NCBI GenBank assembly: GCA_027073875.1
Contig: JALTEO010000430.1
Span: forward strand, 1 to 15,060
Direction: 5' to 3'
DNA: 15,060 bases
From: Bacteroidales bacterium
GTDB taxonomy: Bacteria > Bacteroidota > Bacteroidia > Bacteroidales > JALTDM01
The notes beneath the pieces are model-generated. The model was not told the origin of the DNA. It searched no databases and saw only the letters and a list, made by a program, of their open reading frames with translations. A program made the position numbers and the translations under genes. Shown piece by piece: positions 5,954 through 12,792 of the stretch. The stretch's first letter is position 1, and every line of letters starts with the position of its first letter.

Positions 5954-6634
5954 TTATTTATTTAAATCAATAACCATAGGCTCATTTTCGAGAATCATTG
6001 CAAATCCAAGCTGCCAATCGGGAATTGATTTAAGATAGGGCATACGGTTTGAGCACAGCGAACCTGCCTCAATAGAGAACAGTGTTTCATAATAGAACGT
6101 TCTCCAGACCAGCGCAAGCCTGTGGGTGTGGCCTACGCAAACATTTACACCGGCCTTGTCGATATTAGCATGTGCCGTGTATCCAGCCTTAATCCTAACT
6201 TTATCGCCGTGCATAAATAAAACATTGTCAAGTTTTATCATATCCTCAACATATTTTACTTTTCGACGATCCAGTCCCAAAAGAGTTGGAATTTTTAATC
6301 CTCTCAAATCCATAAGAGCGTCGGCATGTCGGATGAGAAATTTTTCCAGCCGTTCCTCATGGTTACCTCTTATAAAAAAAACATCGTGTTCTCTACGTTT
6401 TTTTATACCCTCCAAAATATAATCAAAAAGCTGCATTCCCTCATCAATATCGGTTTGGAGATCATATTTCTGATCCGGCTTTTTATCGTAATGTGAAACC
6501 TGCTGAAAATCAAAAAAGTCGCCGATAAATATAATTCGATCAAATCTTATCTTCTTAACCCTGTTAATCATTCCTTCAATGGCCTGGTAATCTATGTATG
6601 GAAAGTGAACGTCTGGAACAACAAGAGTGTTCAT
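5954..6634 (-). CDS. calcineurin-like metallophosphoesterase
   Basis: A 226-residue enzyme with the full metallophosphoesterase signature: DVH at 8-10, IGDFFD at 37-42, RGNHEER at 89-95, MHGD at 141-144 and GHTH at 168-171. These bind two metal ions (often Mn or Fe/Zn) and hydrolyse phosphodiesters or phosphomonoesters. The final strand region ends LGFAMILEN. Start: ATG at 6632-6634 overlaps the helicase stop (ATGA) and has AAGGAG upstream within the helicase gene, so it is coupled to helicase translation. In phages, such enzymes beside replication genes may act on DNA ends, 2',3'-cyclic phosphates or signalling nucleotides; the substrate cannot be told. Family sure, role unknown. Confidence 0.88.
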   Translation of the reverse strand: MNTLVVPDVHFPYIDYQAIEGMINRVKKIRFDRIIFIGDFFDFQQVSHYDKKPDQKYDLQTDIDEGMQLFDYILEGIKKRREHDVFFIRGNHEERLEKFLIRHADALMDLRGLKIPTLLGLDRRKVKYVEDMIKLDNVLFMHGDKVRIKAGYTAHANIDKAGVNVCVGHTHRLALVWRTFYYETLFSIEAGSLCSNRMPYLKSIPDWQLGFAMILENEPMVIDLNK

Positions 6635-7893
6635 TCAAAAATCTCCTTATAGGTTAAGTTGGGTTGTTTTCTAACTTTTATAGCCCCTGGATGTCCATAC
6701 CTTGACTTTGTTACAATAATATCTAAAATACCCTTGACTTCTTGTGGACAACCAGTTCTTAGAATTTTTTCTCTATCAAATAGGTGCATTATAACAGCAC
6801 TTATTTTTTCAATAGCAGAGGAATCTGAAATATCTGAATCAAGGGGTAAAACAATATTTTGGGGATATTTAATAAGTCGCTCTCGCATACGGCTTTCAAA
6901 ATCCCTTTTATGTTGTGCCACAATGAGAGTGGCTATATTAAGACGCTTAGAAAATTGTTTTATAGTTTTAAGAATGTCCTCAATTGCGTAGGTTTTTTTA
7001 ATGAGAGGATTTACGTCAATTAGCTGAATCCAGTCAATTATTACAATGTCTGGTTCATTTTGATACACATAAGATTCAATTTCATCTATGGAAAACAAGT
7101 TATCAATTATTTTAAGACCCTTAGCTTGATAGGCAAGTTCCTCTGCTGCTGCTTTAAGATAAAGTTTTTCCTCTTTAGAAATTTTCCCAGTAAAAATTCT
7201 TTCGTATGGAATTTTAGTAAGTCCAGATAATAGCCTCAATAGGAGAGCAGTATCTTTCATTTCCAATGAAAACAAAGCCACGTTAGCTCCGGCCAGCGCC
7301 CATTCTTTTGCTAAAATCGTGGCCAACGTAGATTTACCATGCCCTGGGAGGGCTGCCAAAGTTGTTATTTCGGAACGCAACAATCCACCAGTAATACGGG
7401 TGAGTTCCTCTGAAAAGTATGGAAACTCAATCCCAACCTTTTGTTTATTTTCAATATATTCAATAGCGTCCTTTCCAACATCTCTAAGAACCCTGGGTTC
7501 TTTGGTATTTACTGAATACAAAAAATCCCTTATAGCGTCCTGGGCACGTTCCAGGTCGTCAAGGGAAATCTTTTCCTTATTAATGATGTTGCTTACTTTT
7601 GCCTGTAATCCAGAGAGGGAATATCTTTTATAAATTTCACGGGCATAAATGACGGCGTGCTGTTGGACGCCAGGAAACTCAGTGAAATCATAAATAGCTG
7701 TGTATTCGATTCCGCTCTTTTGGGCAAGACTAATAAAATCAACCTGGGGACTGGTTTCATAAATAGCTCTAAGTTCCTCCCAGGTCTTACGAATAATGCT
7801 TGTTTTAAACATCGGCGCACGTAAAAAAGAGACCGATCTAAAAAAGTCCCTTGAAAGTAGCGCATGTTTAAAAACGACTGCCTCTCTCTCCAT
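6631..7893 (-). CDS. DnaB-like replicative helicase
   Basis: A 420-residue RecA-fold helicase. The N-terminal part (about 1-130) is helical, like the DnaB N-terminal domain, starting with HALLSRDFFRSVSF. Then come PGHGKST (Walker A, 183-189), FSLEM with Glu211 (the catalytic glutamate position), VIIDWIQLID (Walker B, 284-293, Asp287), IVAQHKRD with sensor Gln327, and KSRYGHPG at 396-403 with the arginine-finger motif. As a hexamer it should unwind DNA 5'-3' at the phage fork. Start: ATG at 7891-7893 with GGGAG four bases upstream. It is separated from the SSB-tailed gene by a 73-base gap holding a 13-bp hairpin. No DnaG-type primase is present in the window, so the primase is either elsewhere or supplied by the host. 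Confidence 0.92.
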   Translation of the reverse strand: MEREAVVFKHALLSRDFFRSVSFLRAPMFKTSIIRKTWEELRAIYETSPQVDFISLAQKSGIEYTAIYDFTEFPGVQQHAVIYAREIYKRYSLSGLQAKVSNIINKEKISLDDLERAQDAIRDFLYSVNTKEPRVLRDVGKDAIEYIENKQKVGIEFPYFSEELTRITGGLLRSEITTLAALPGHGKSTLATILAKEWALAGANVALFSLEMKDTALLLRLLSGLTKIPYERIFTGKISKEEKLYLKAAAEELAYQAKGLKIIDNLFSIDEIESYVYQNEPDIVIIDWIQLIDVNPLIKKTYAIEDILKTIKQFSKRLNIATLIVAQHKRDFESRMRERLIKYPQNIVLPLDSDISDSSAIEKISAVIMHLFDREKILRTGCPQEVKGILDIIVTKSRYGHPGAIKVRKQPNLTYKEIFE

Positions 7894-7925
7894 TACGCTC
7901 CCAGATTATCAGATATTAATAGCAA

Positions 7926-7955
7926 ATTGGCCAACCCCACACGAGGTCGGCCAAT
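7926..7955 (-). terminator. strong intergenic hairpin, attenuator or processing site
   Basis: A 30-base element forms a 13-bp stem with a four-base GTGT loop between the SSB-tailed gene and the helicase. As minus-strand RNA the stem is complete with a few G-U pairs; on the plus strand those become A-C mismatches, so it is built for the minus transcript. No U-run follows, so full intrinsic termination is unlikely. It may set the ratio of the two proteins by partial termination, RNA processing or 3'-end protection. Confidence 0.5.
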
Positions 7956-7966
7956 CAGAATAAAAC

Positions 7967-8260
7967 TCAAAAGGGCAGGTCGTCGTCGGCCTGGCTATTA
8001 CCATAACTGCTGCCGAACTTTGCTAAAATATCTGAGAGCGGGGGGAGAGTTCCCTCTTTTCTTAATTCCCCGAATCGTGCCATCTCTTTTCCCAGGTCAT
8101 CAAGAGCAACAACGGAATAATCGGGAGATGTAGCTTTCTTTTTTTCTTTTGCTTTAAATACAGCGAAAGCTGCCTTGCCGATTGATAGGCTTAAATATTT
8201 GTTTCCACTGCTTTTACTTATCTTCGTCCATCCCGCTCCAACAAAATCAAATTTTGCCAT
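7967..8260 (-). CDS. small DUF736-like protein with SSB-type C-terminal tip
   Basis: 97 residues. The N-terminal half is beta-rich: FVGAGWTKISKSSGNKYLSL (6-25), then FAVFKAKEKKKATSPDYSVV (32-51), which in arrangement (Trp-Lys-x-Ser, GNKYLS, FK-x-K-x-KK, PDYSV) resembles the DUF736-type fold. The C-terminus is QADDDLPF, almost identical to the acidic tip DDDIPF that single-stranded-DNA-binding proteins use to recruit helicase, primase and repair enzymes. The middle is Pro/Gly-linked and likely flexible. It sits directly upstream of the helicase, so a replisome recruiter or phage ssDNA-binding protein is a good inference; no classic OB-fold motif is obvious. Start: ATG at 8258-8260 with GAGG eight bases upstream. 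Confidence 0.7.
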   Translation of the reverse strand: MAKFDFVGAGWTKISKSSGNKYLSLSIGKAAFAVFKAKEKKKATSPDYSVVALDDLGKEMARFGELRKEGTLPPLSDILAKFGSSYGNSQADDDLPF

Positions 8261-8404
8261 TTTGGAATCCTCTTTAAATGTTTTTTGTTTATAGATTTAT
8301 TGAACTCTACACTTACTTAAACTAATATAATCGCAATATGTTCCATTTTCTATTCCCTATTCAGAATAATTGCAAAAATAAATTACCTTAAACACATTAA
8401 TTTC
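8261..8404 (-). other. 144-base intergenic region, possible promoter area
   Basis: The longest gap in the replication block. No ORF or strong hairpin is seen. Minus-strand TGGAACATATTGC (bases 8333-8345) looks like the sigma-54-type sites in its core words, and the bases after it (ATATTAGT) resemble those downstream of 5863, but the gap between GG and GC is eight rather than ten, which RpoN does not normally tolerate. Several AT-rich -10-like words occur. A promoter for the SSB-tailed and helicase genes probably lies here, but none can be assigned with confidence. Confidence 0.35.
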
Positions 8405-9142
8405 CTACATGACTGTTTTTAAAAAACTTTTAAGAAGCTGAGCCGTCATTTGGGCGTCGAGACCAGAATATTTTCTAAGAGTTTCCCATTCGCCGGTGTC
8501 AATCAATTGTTTAACTTCTCCTCCGTCCATGAGTTGTTTGTTGCCGTATTGTGCAGGTTCAAGGGATTGCATGGTTGGTTTAAGTCCCTGCATTGCTCCG
8601 AACGGGTAAATTTCACGCATAAGATCAATTTTACTTGCGTAGTTGTGGGATTGTAAGAATTTTCGACCATATCCAGGGTTAATGCGATGGTACATAAGGC
8701 GGTATCTTAGAAACGGAATATCAAAGTTATCGGAGTTAAACCCGACCAAAATATAACTATTTGCGTTACGATCAAGTACTTTTGCAAAAGCCTCCAACAT
8801 TTTGGCTTCAAATTCAGGTATCCGATTAATGAGTTCCTGGTTGGTTATATTGGGATATTGTTTTGGATCAACATAATCCATAATTGTAACGGCTTTTACA
8901 TCACGAATTACGGGTTCACCAGCCATCGGAGATGCCGAATTATTATTACGTTCGACAACAGCCGTAGAAATAGCAACGATACTTGCGCTTAGGGGAGATA
9001 AAGCCATCATAAGATTATACTTATCTTCATCAAGGCCATTCTTTTTGGTTGTGGCTTTTTTGATGATTTTTTCCTCAAGGGCTGAAGGACACATTCCTGG
9101 GACGGCATAAGTTTCCAGGTCAAACACAAAATATTTCATCAT
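8405..9142 (-). CDS. 3'-5' exonuclease, DEDD/PolB-exonuclease-like
   Basis: A 245-residue stand-alone exonuclease of the DnaQ-like (DEDD) superfamily. ExoI: FDLET with Asp8 and Glu10. ExoII: LVGFNSDNFDIPFLRYR with Asn136, Phe140 and Asp141, the pattern of PolB-type proofreading domains. ExoIII: KYSGLDAQMT with Tyr225 and Asp229. Between ExoI and ExoII is an Ala/Asn/Lys-rich insertion. It should remove nucleotides from 3' ends using two metal ions. No polymerase domain is attached. It lies between the triple-HTH gene (start overlaps that stop, ATGATG) and the SSB-tailed gene, next to the clamp-like gene, so proofreading in trans or a recombination role are both possible. AAGGAG lies nine bases before the ATG at 9140-9142. 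Confidence 0.85.
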   Translation of the reverse strand: MMKYFVFDLETYAVPGMCPSALEEKIIKKATTKKNGLDEDKYNLMMALSPLSASIVAISTAVVERNNNSASPMAGEPVIRDVKAVTIMDYVDPKQYPNITNQELINRIPEFEAKMLEAFAKVLDRNANSYILVGFNSDNFDIPFLRYRLMYHRINPGYGRKFLQSHNYASKIDLMREIYPFGAMQGLKPTMQSLEPAQYGNKQLMDGGEVKQLIDTGEWETLRKYSGLDAQMTAQLLKSFLKTVM

Positions 9143-9735
9143 GGTAATAGACTCCTTTCCTTTAACTCAATAATATCTTTCATTATTTTTTTACGCAAAA
9201 GGCGTAAATTCCTATATTTAGGGGATTTGGCAAATTTGCGATATTTTATGTTGTATTTTTTGGCCATATATTGAAGTGTGGTTTTATCCACGCCATAAAC
9301 TTTAGCTATTTTGCTAATCCCCATATTTAAGACCTGGGTACAATAAACCAGTTCGGCCACCGTGATATTGGGGCGCTTCCAATAGTCTAAATGTGGATTA
9401 GGGAGGTCTGATATTTCAAGATTAGCTTGAACCGACGCCTGTTCTCTCAGTATTGCCATGTACACACTCTCGTTTTCAATTCCCATTATTTTCATTATAA
9501 CGGTTGCCGGTATTCCAGCCCTTCTAAGTTTCATTATAACAATTTTGCGGTTTCTTTTATCAAAAAACCAATCCTCTTTTATTCTCTCAATCTTAATTTT
9601 TCCAGGAATATTACAGAGTTTCATTAATTTTCTAACCGCCGATTCAGTCATTTTCATTTTCTGAGCAATTGCCTGTATTTTTATTCCTTGATCGTACCAC
9701 AAATCAAAAATAGTATCACAATCATATTTACTCAT
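9139..9735 (-). CDS. protein with three helix-turn-helix units (198 aa)
   Basis: Three homeodomain-like HTH units follow each other: residues about 10-43 (IQAIAQKMKMTESAVRKLMK), 64-95 (RRAGIPATVIMKIMGIENES) and 127-163 (NMGISKIAKVYGVDKTTLQY). Each shows a helix with Ile-Ala, a Gly or Met turn and a recognition helix with Ser/Thr, typical of recombinase/transposase-type HTHs. A very basic C-terminus (KYRKFAKSPKYRNLRLLRKK) follows. Three tandem units suit binding of direct DNA repeats, for example at an origin or as a regulator. Start: ATG 9733-9735 within the end of the clamp-like gene, GAGG upstream. It lies between the clamp-like and exonuclease genes with 4- and 8-base overlaps, so it is produced along with them. 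No repeats that it might bind were seen. Confidence 0.7.
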   Translation of the reverse strand: MSKYDCDTIFDLWYDQGIKIQAIAQKMKMTESAVRKLMKLCNIPGKIKIERIKEDWFFDKRNRKIVIMKLRRAGIPATVIMKIMGIENESVYMAILREQASVQANLEISDLPNPHLDYWKRPNITVAELVYCTQVLNMGISKIAKVYGVDKTTLQYMAKKYNIKYRKFAKSPKYRNLRLLRKKIMKDIIELKERSLLP

Positions 9736-10705
9736 TGTTTATTGCCACCTCATTCATAAGTGCAATAATATTAACATAGTAATCATACTCAATTATTAAT
9801 GCGTTTTTTACGATAGAATAATCAATCAAATCCCCCTCTATTCTTTTTAAAACATTATACAATATACTGGGATTGATGTAAAATATACTATTGTCATCTT
9901 TAGGATCAAACAAATCCTCAATGGCCACGCTCCCGTCGATGTTGGTAGACGTCCTGCTTATACTAATTCTTTTTATTTCGTCATTCTCAAAGTACAAAAG
10001 TTTTTTAACATTTTTAAGATTAATTGTGCCACCTGTTATTGAGTCCAGTTTTGTAACATGTTTAAACAGATTAAGTACCGTGTCAATATAGTGAGTATTC
10101 CCCAGACGTGCCACAAATACGGCCTTATCATTTTGTGCAGTGAGTGTTGATTTGCTAAAATATACGGTCGAATCACGGGGGATTTTTCTTATTAAGTCTA
10201 TTGGGACGGCAGCCCGTAAGTTTGAGCCATCGCCGGATTTAATTTCATCATATTGATATACCGATAAAAGCGCCCCATCTGACATCATGGCTATTCCGTC
10301 CGCAAAAAACATATAATTGAGTTGTTTCCGGCGTGCTGAAATAGGATTTAGGGCGGTTATAAATTTGGATGCCCTGTAAATATGTTCAGAATTAAAGGCG
10401 GGCTTAGTTATTTCCGGCCTTAAATAACTTGTAAGTGGCGGAGTTGTCAATTTTATCTTGACACCTGCACCAGAAACGGTGTCGTGTTTAATTGAATATG
10501 TACCGGTTTTTTGCAATCTCTTAATATCAAGAAACGAAAGCGGGTGAATGTATTCTTCTGGATTTTCTACGTCCAGCATATACAATTTACAGTGGGTATT
10601 GTCGCCGATGTAAATATACGACTTGTCCGGCGAAATCTTAATGAGCGCCCCAAAACTATCGGGGTTATAATCGAAAACCAGTGGTTCATGCAGGATGTAT
10701 TTCAT
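9728..10705 (-). CDS. divergent DNA polymerase sliding-clamp-like protein
   Basis: I chose the ATG at 10703-10705 (MKYILHEPLV) because GAGG is eight bases upstream; the longer frame runs into the previous gene. The 325-residue protein has repeated beta-rich thirds. Features resembling bacterial beta clamps are FADGIAMMSDGALLSVYQYD near residues 132-151 (cf. the 'f-ATDG' element), FINP-like NPSILYNVLKRIEG near 290, and an end reading YDYYVNIIALM, like the YVVMPM C-terminus. Length is close to a bacterial clamp (about 366 aa). If right, it would hold a polymerase or other factor at the fork. The likeness is loose, and alternatives (a beta-rich replication or structural protein) remain. Neighbours (exonuclease, helicase) support a replication role. 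Confidence 0.5.
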   Translation of the reverse strand: MKYILHEPLVFDYNPDSFGALIKISPDKSYIYIGDNTHCKLYMLDVENPEEYIHPLSFLDIKRLQKTGTYSIKHDTVSGAGVKIKLTTPPLTSYLRPEITKPAFNSEHIYRASKFITALNPISARRKQLNYMFFADGIAMMSDGALLSVYQYDEIKSGDGSNLRAAVPIDLIRKIPRDSTVYFSKSTLTAQNDKAVFVARLGNTHYIDTVLNLFKHVTKLDSITGGTINLKNVKKLLYFENDEIKRISISRTSTNIDGSVAIEDLFDPKDDNSIFYINPSILYNVLKRIEGDLIDYSIVKNALIIEYDYYVNIIALMNEVAINNE

Positions 10706-11286
10706 TTTTCGTTCCTCTTTAATTCTTTTTTTCTTATTAAAACCACAAGTTGATAAATAAAATCGCAAAAATATTTTACGCTGTATTTTTGAGTCTCGGC
10801 TATATACGAATTCAAGCGTAAATATGTTAAAAGTTGATCCGACACTATTTCACCAGTATACGGATTTAAGTAATAATGAGCGCCCCCTGGGATGTTTGCC
10901 CATACATACAAATCTTTTGAAAAAATAATTTTGGGTTCTGGATTAATTTTTGATACAAAAAGATCACCCTCCCTTATAATATTGTAAAATGATAATGACA
11001 AATGGCGACTATTCAAATATCCATGAAATCCTTCATAAATTTTACCGGCAACAACTTGAAGTTTCTTATTTAGACTAACTGTTATTGGGAGAGCCTCCCA
11101 AATAAGTTTGTTCTCAGTCCCGTCAAAATATACTTTATTTTGAATGGGTGATTTTATCGTAATGTTCTCAATCTTAAGTGGTTTACGATTAAAAATAATT
11201 TGTACTTTAAATGTTTTTAAGATTGGAATGTTTGTTTTATTTATGGTTTTCATTTCATTAAAATCTTTTGACACATCAAAACACAT
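10702..11286 (-). CDS. Met-Cys-Phe family paralogue 1 (194 aa), function unknown
   Basis: The ATG at 11284-11286 (MCFDVSKDFN) is chosen: GGAGG ends about five bases upstream, while an in-frame ATG four codons earlier overlaps that very site. Shared family words are MCF at 1-3, KSPIQNKVYF at 45-54, KIYEGFHGYL at 82-91, and AHYYLNPYTGEIVSD at 136-150. After Met removal the invariant Cys would be the N-terminal residue. The sequence is beta-rich in the middle and helical at the end. This MC[FL]...GFH...IVSD pattern resembles small hypothetical proteins I have seen in diverse phages; no activity is known to me. The gene overlaps paralogue 2 by 11 bases and its TGA overlaps the clamp-like start. 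Confidence 0.7.
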   Translation of the reverse strand: MCFDVSKDFNEMKTINKTNIPILKTFKVQIIFNRKPLKIENITIKSPIQNKVYFDGTENKLIWEALPITVSLNKKLQVVAGKIYEGFHGYLNSRHLSLSFYNIIREGDLFVSKINPEPKIIFSKDLYVWANIPGGAHYYLNPYTGEIVSDQLLTYLRLNSYIAETQKYSVKYFCDFIYQLVVLIRKKELKRNEK

Positions 11287-11845
11287 TTTGCCCTCCATGC
11301 TGTAAATTTTCTTTACGCAACTTAATCACTTGTTGGAGTTCTTTGGTAAAATCACTAAAATATTTTTTGGTTTGTTGGTGGGATTCGGTAAAATACGTAT
11401 TCATGTCCATAAAAGTCAAAAAAGCATTAGAGACGATTTGTCCGGTATAAGGATTTACAATATATTCGCTATTGAATGGGATTAGTCCAGTTACTATTAC
11501 ATTTTTAGAAAAGATATTATACTGCATGGCCTTAAATATATCGTTCCTATAAATAATATTAACCGGCTGAACACTATTATACAAATATGAATGAAATCCT
11601 TCATAAATTTTGTTATCAATGATTTTAAGTCCGCCCTTAATAAGTGCTTTTATCGGTTGTTTGGTTTTAAAGTCTGCAAAAGTGCCATTAAAATAAACAC
11701 TATTTTGAAACGGTGACCTTATTGTTACCTCAAGAATATTTCCAATTTCGTCAAATTTTATTCTGAGCTTAAGTTGTTTAAACACGTAAAGCAATCCAAC
11801 TACTTTTTGGATTTTGTCATACGAACTATCTACTGTGAAACACAT
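11276..11845 (-). CDS. Met-Cys-Phe family paralogue 2 (189 aa), function unknown
   Basis: The ATG at 11843-11845 (MCFTVDSSYD) has GGAGG five bases upstream. It shows the same ordered motifs as paralogue 1: MCF at 1-3, RSPFQNSVYF at 43-52, KIYEGFHSYL at 79-88, and YIVNPYTGQIVSN at 128-140, where the final Asp is Asn. The rest has diverged widely, so the duplication is old or the copies came separately. The C-terminal helix is long and Lys-rich (KKYFSDFTKELQQVIKLRKE). It lies directly downstream of a GC-rich hairpin at 11909-11943. Conserved Cys and His could form an active site, but this is only a suggestion. Confidence 0.7.
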   Translation of the reverse strand: MCFTVDSSYDKIQKVVGLLYVFKQLKLRIKFDEIGNILEVTIRSPFQNSVYFNGTFADFKTKQPIKALIKGGLKIIDNKIYEGFHSYLYNSVQPVNIIYRNDIFKAMQYNIFSKNVIVTGLIPFNSEYIVNPYTGQIVSNAFLTFMDMNTYFTESHQQTKKYFSDFTKELQQVIKLRKENLQHGGQNVF

Positions 11846-11908
11846 TTAATCCTCCAATTTTAGAATCACATTTCTTATACTATTATTATTTGAAAAAGTT
11901 TCATATAC

Positions 11909-11943
11909 GGCCTACGGAAGCAAATCGCACGCTCCCGCAGGCC
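11909..11943 (-). terminator. GC-rich hairpin with delayed U-run (candidate partial terminator)
   Basis: The minus strand folds into a 13-bp stem (5' arm GGCCTGCGGGAGC) closing a nine-base loop; two pairs are G-U, which fits minus-strand RNA. CTTTTT follows about ten bases later, further than in a standard intrinsic terminator. It lies between the 60-residue gene and paralogue 2, so it may reduce read-through into the paralogues or protect the upstream mRNA's end. After it comes an AT-rich stretch with AATAGTATAAG, similar to the bases after the -12 element of two promoter sites, but no GG/GC pair is present. Confidence 0.55.
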
Positions 11944-11950
11944 ATCGTCT

Positions 11951-12133
11951 TTACTCTTGCCAATCAATATGTCCGGCTAAAAGAGCGTGAATTGCATTGG
12001 TACGATCTTTAAAGGGCTGACTTGTTTCCGTTCCACGCTTAAAGTACCAAAGGCCGTCCTCAACTAAATGAATGATTGCTTTTTCCGCTTCCCGCTCTCT
12101 CGTTTTGTCATCAACTTCGTAATAACCCAGCAT
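11951..12133 (-). CDS. small helical protein of unknown function (60 aa)
   Basis: The ATG at 12131-12133 (MLGYYEVDDK) is chosen because GGAGG lies six bases before it; a start four codons earlier overlaps the ribosome-binding site. The protein is charged and helical (TREREAEKAIIHLVEDGLWY), then GTETSQPFKDRTNAIHALLA and a C-terminal HIDWQE. No transmembrane segment, Cys pair or known motif is present. It lies between paralogues 3 and 2 and could be a small host-acting or accessory protein; nothing more can be said. Confidence 0.6.
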   Translation of the reverse strand: MLGYYEVDDKTREREAEKAIIHLVEDGLWYFKRGTETSQPFKDRTNAIHALLAGHIDWQE

Positions 12134-12176
12134 TTTAACCTCCACGTTTTAAGGTTGTTGATTAATGTTTATTAAC

Positions 12177-12701
12177 TTAAAACAATTCAAAAAGTAAATC
12201 ATCAAAATACAAATCAAGGCATTTTTGCTTTTTGGGAATATAAGCCACAAGTCCTAAGCCCAGACTTATTCGATCCGACACTATTTCACCCTCATATAAA
12301 TTAGCGTAATAATGTGCATTTTGGGGGATGTATGCCTTGAAAATAAGTTCATCACGGTATACACGGGCAGTATTATTAATCCGAACAACCTTATTTGAAT
12401 CAATTATATTTGTTATCGGCAAGTTCCCGTGCAGGTGAGCGTGAAAGCCTTGAAAAACCAACCCCTCCCTAACCTTAAGCCCCTCTTTAAGGGTTTCGTC
12501 TATGGGAACAGCTTCATATAAGCTCTTAAGATTTTCGCCCTTAAAATATATGTGATTTTGAAAAGGTGACTTAATAACGATATTTGTAATTTCATGTTCC
12601 AGATCATTAAAATACGCTTGCACGGCCAGCCTTTTATATACTAAAATTCCCGCTTCCGCCGTTTGTAATTTGTCTTTATCGTTCATTAATGTAAAGCACA
12701 T
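12177..12701 (-). CDS. Met-Cys-Phe family paralogue 3 (174 aa), function unknown
   Basis: The ATG at 12699-12701 (MCFTLMNDKD) has GGAGG seven bases upstream; the frame extends 16 codons further but without a site. Motifs in order: MCF at 1-3, KSPFQNHIYF at 44-53, LVFQGFHAHL at 81-90, and AHYYANLYEGEIVSD at 129-143. It has the shortest C-terminus of the three and lacks the long Lys-rich tail. KGEN after the YF motif and the helix around LYEAVP match paralogue 1 (LIWEALP), suggesting 1 and 3 are closer to each other in this region. All three starts share near-identical strong ribosome-binding sites, so all should be well expressed. Confidence 0.7.
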   Translation of the reverse strand: MCFTLMNDKDKLQTAEAGILVYKRLAVQAYFNDLEHEITNIVIKSPFQNHIYFKGENLKSLYEAVPIDETLKEGLKVREGLVFQGFHAHLHGNLPITNIIDSNKVVRINNTARVYRDELIFKAYIPQNAHYYANLYEGEIVSDRISLGLGLVAYIPKKQKCLDLYFDDLLFELF

Positions 12702-12757
12702 TTTAAAACCTCCAATCTTTATTTTGATTTGATACTTTTGTTTATACAATATGCACC

Positions 12758-12779
12758 GGAGGGACGTCGACGCCCCTCC
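12758..12779 (-). terminator. short GC-rich hairpin with TCGA loop
   Basis: A 22-base element makes a 9-bp stem with loop TCGA (GGAGGGGCG arm on the minus strand). One pair is G-U as minus-strand RNA but an A-C mismatch on the plus strand, so it is matched to the minus transcript. It lies just after the stop of the 219-residue gene and 57 bases before paralogue 3. No U-run follows, so it is more likely a 3'-end protector or processing site than a complete terminator. Confidence 0.45.
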
Positions 12780-12792
12780 CGTATTATTTAGA

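Noticed and set aside
8850..9000. Att core or integration site near the recombinase or elsewhere
   Set aside because: No tRNA-like end or repeated core was found; the gaps around 4947-5660 are too short and the context is fully coding.
10703..10768. Longer N-terminus for the clamp-like protein, starting at 10768
   Set aside because: The extra 21 residues come from the end of the upstream gene in another frame, while a clear GAGG precedes the ATG at 10705. Similar reasoning set the starts at 11286, 12133, 12701, 13452 and 14112.
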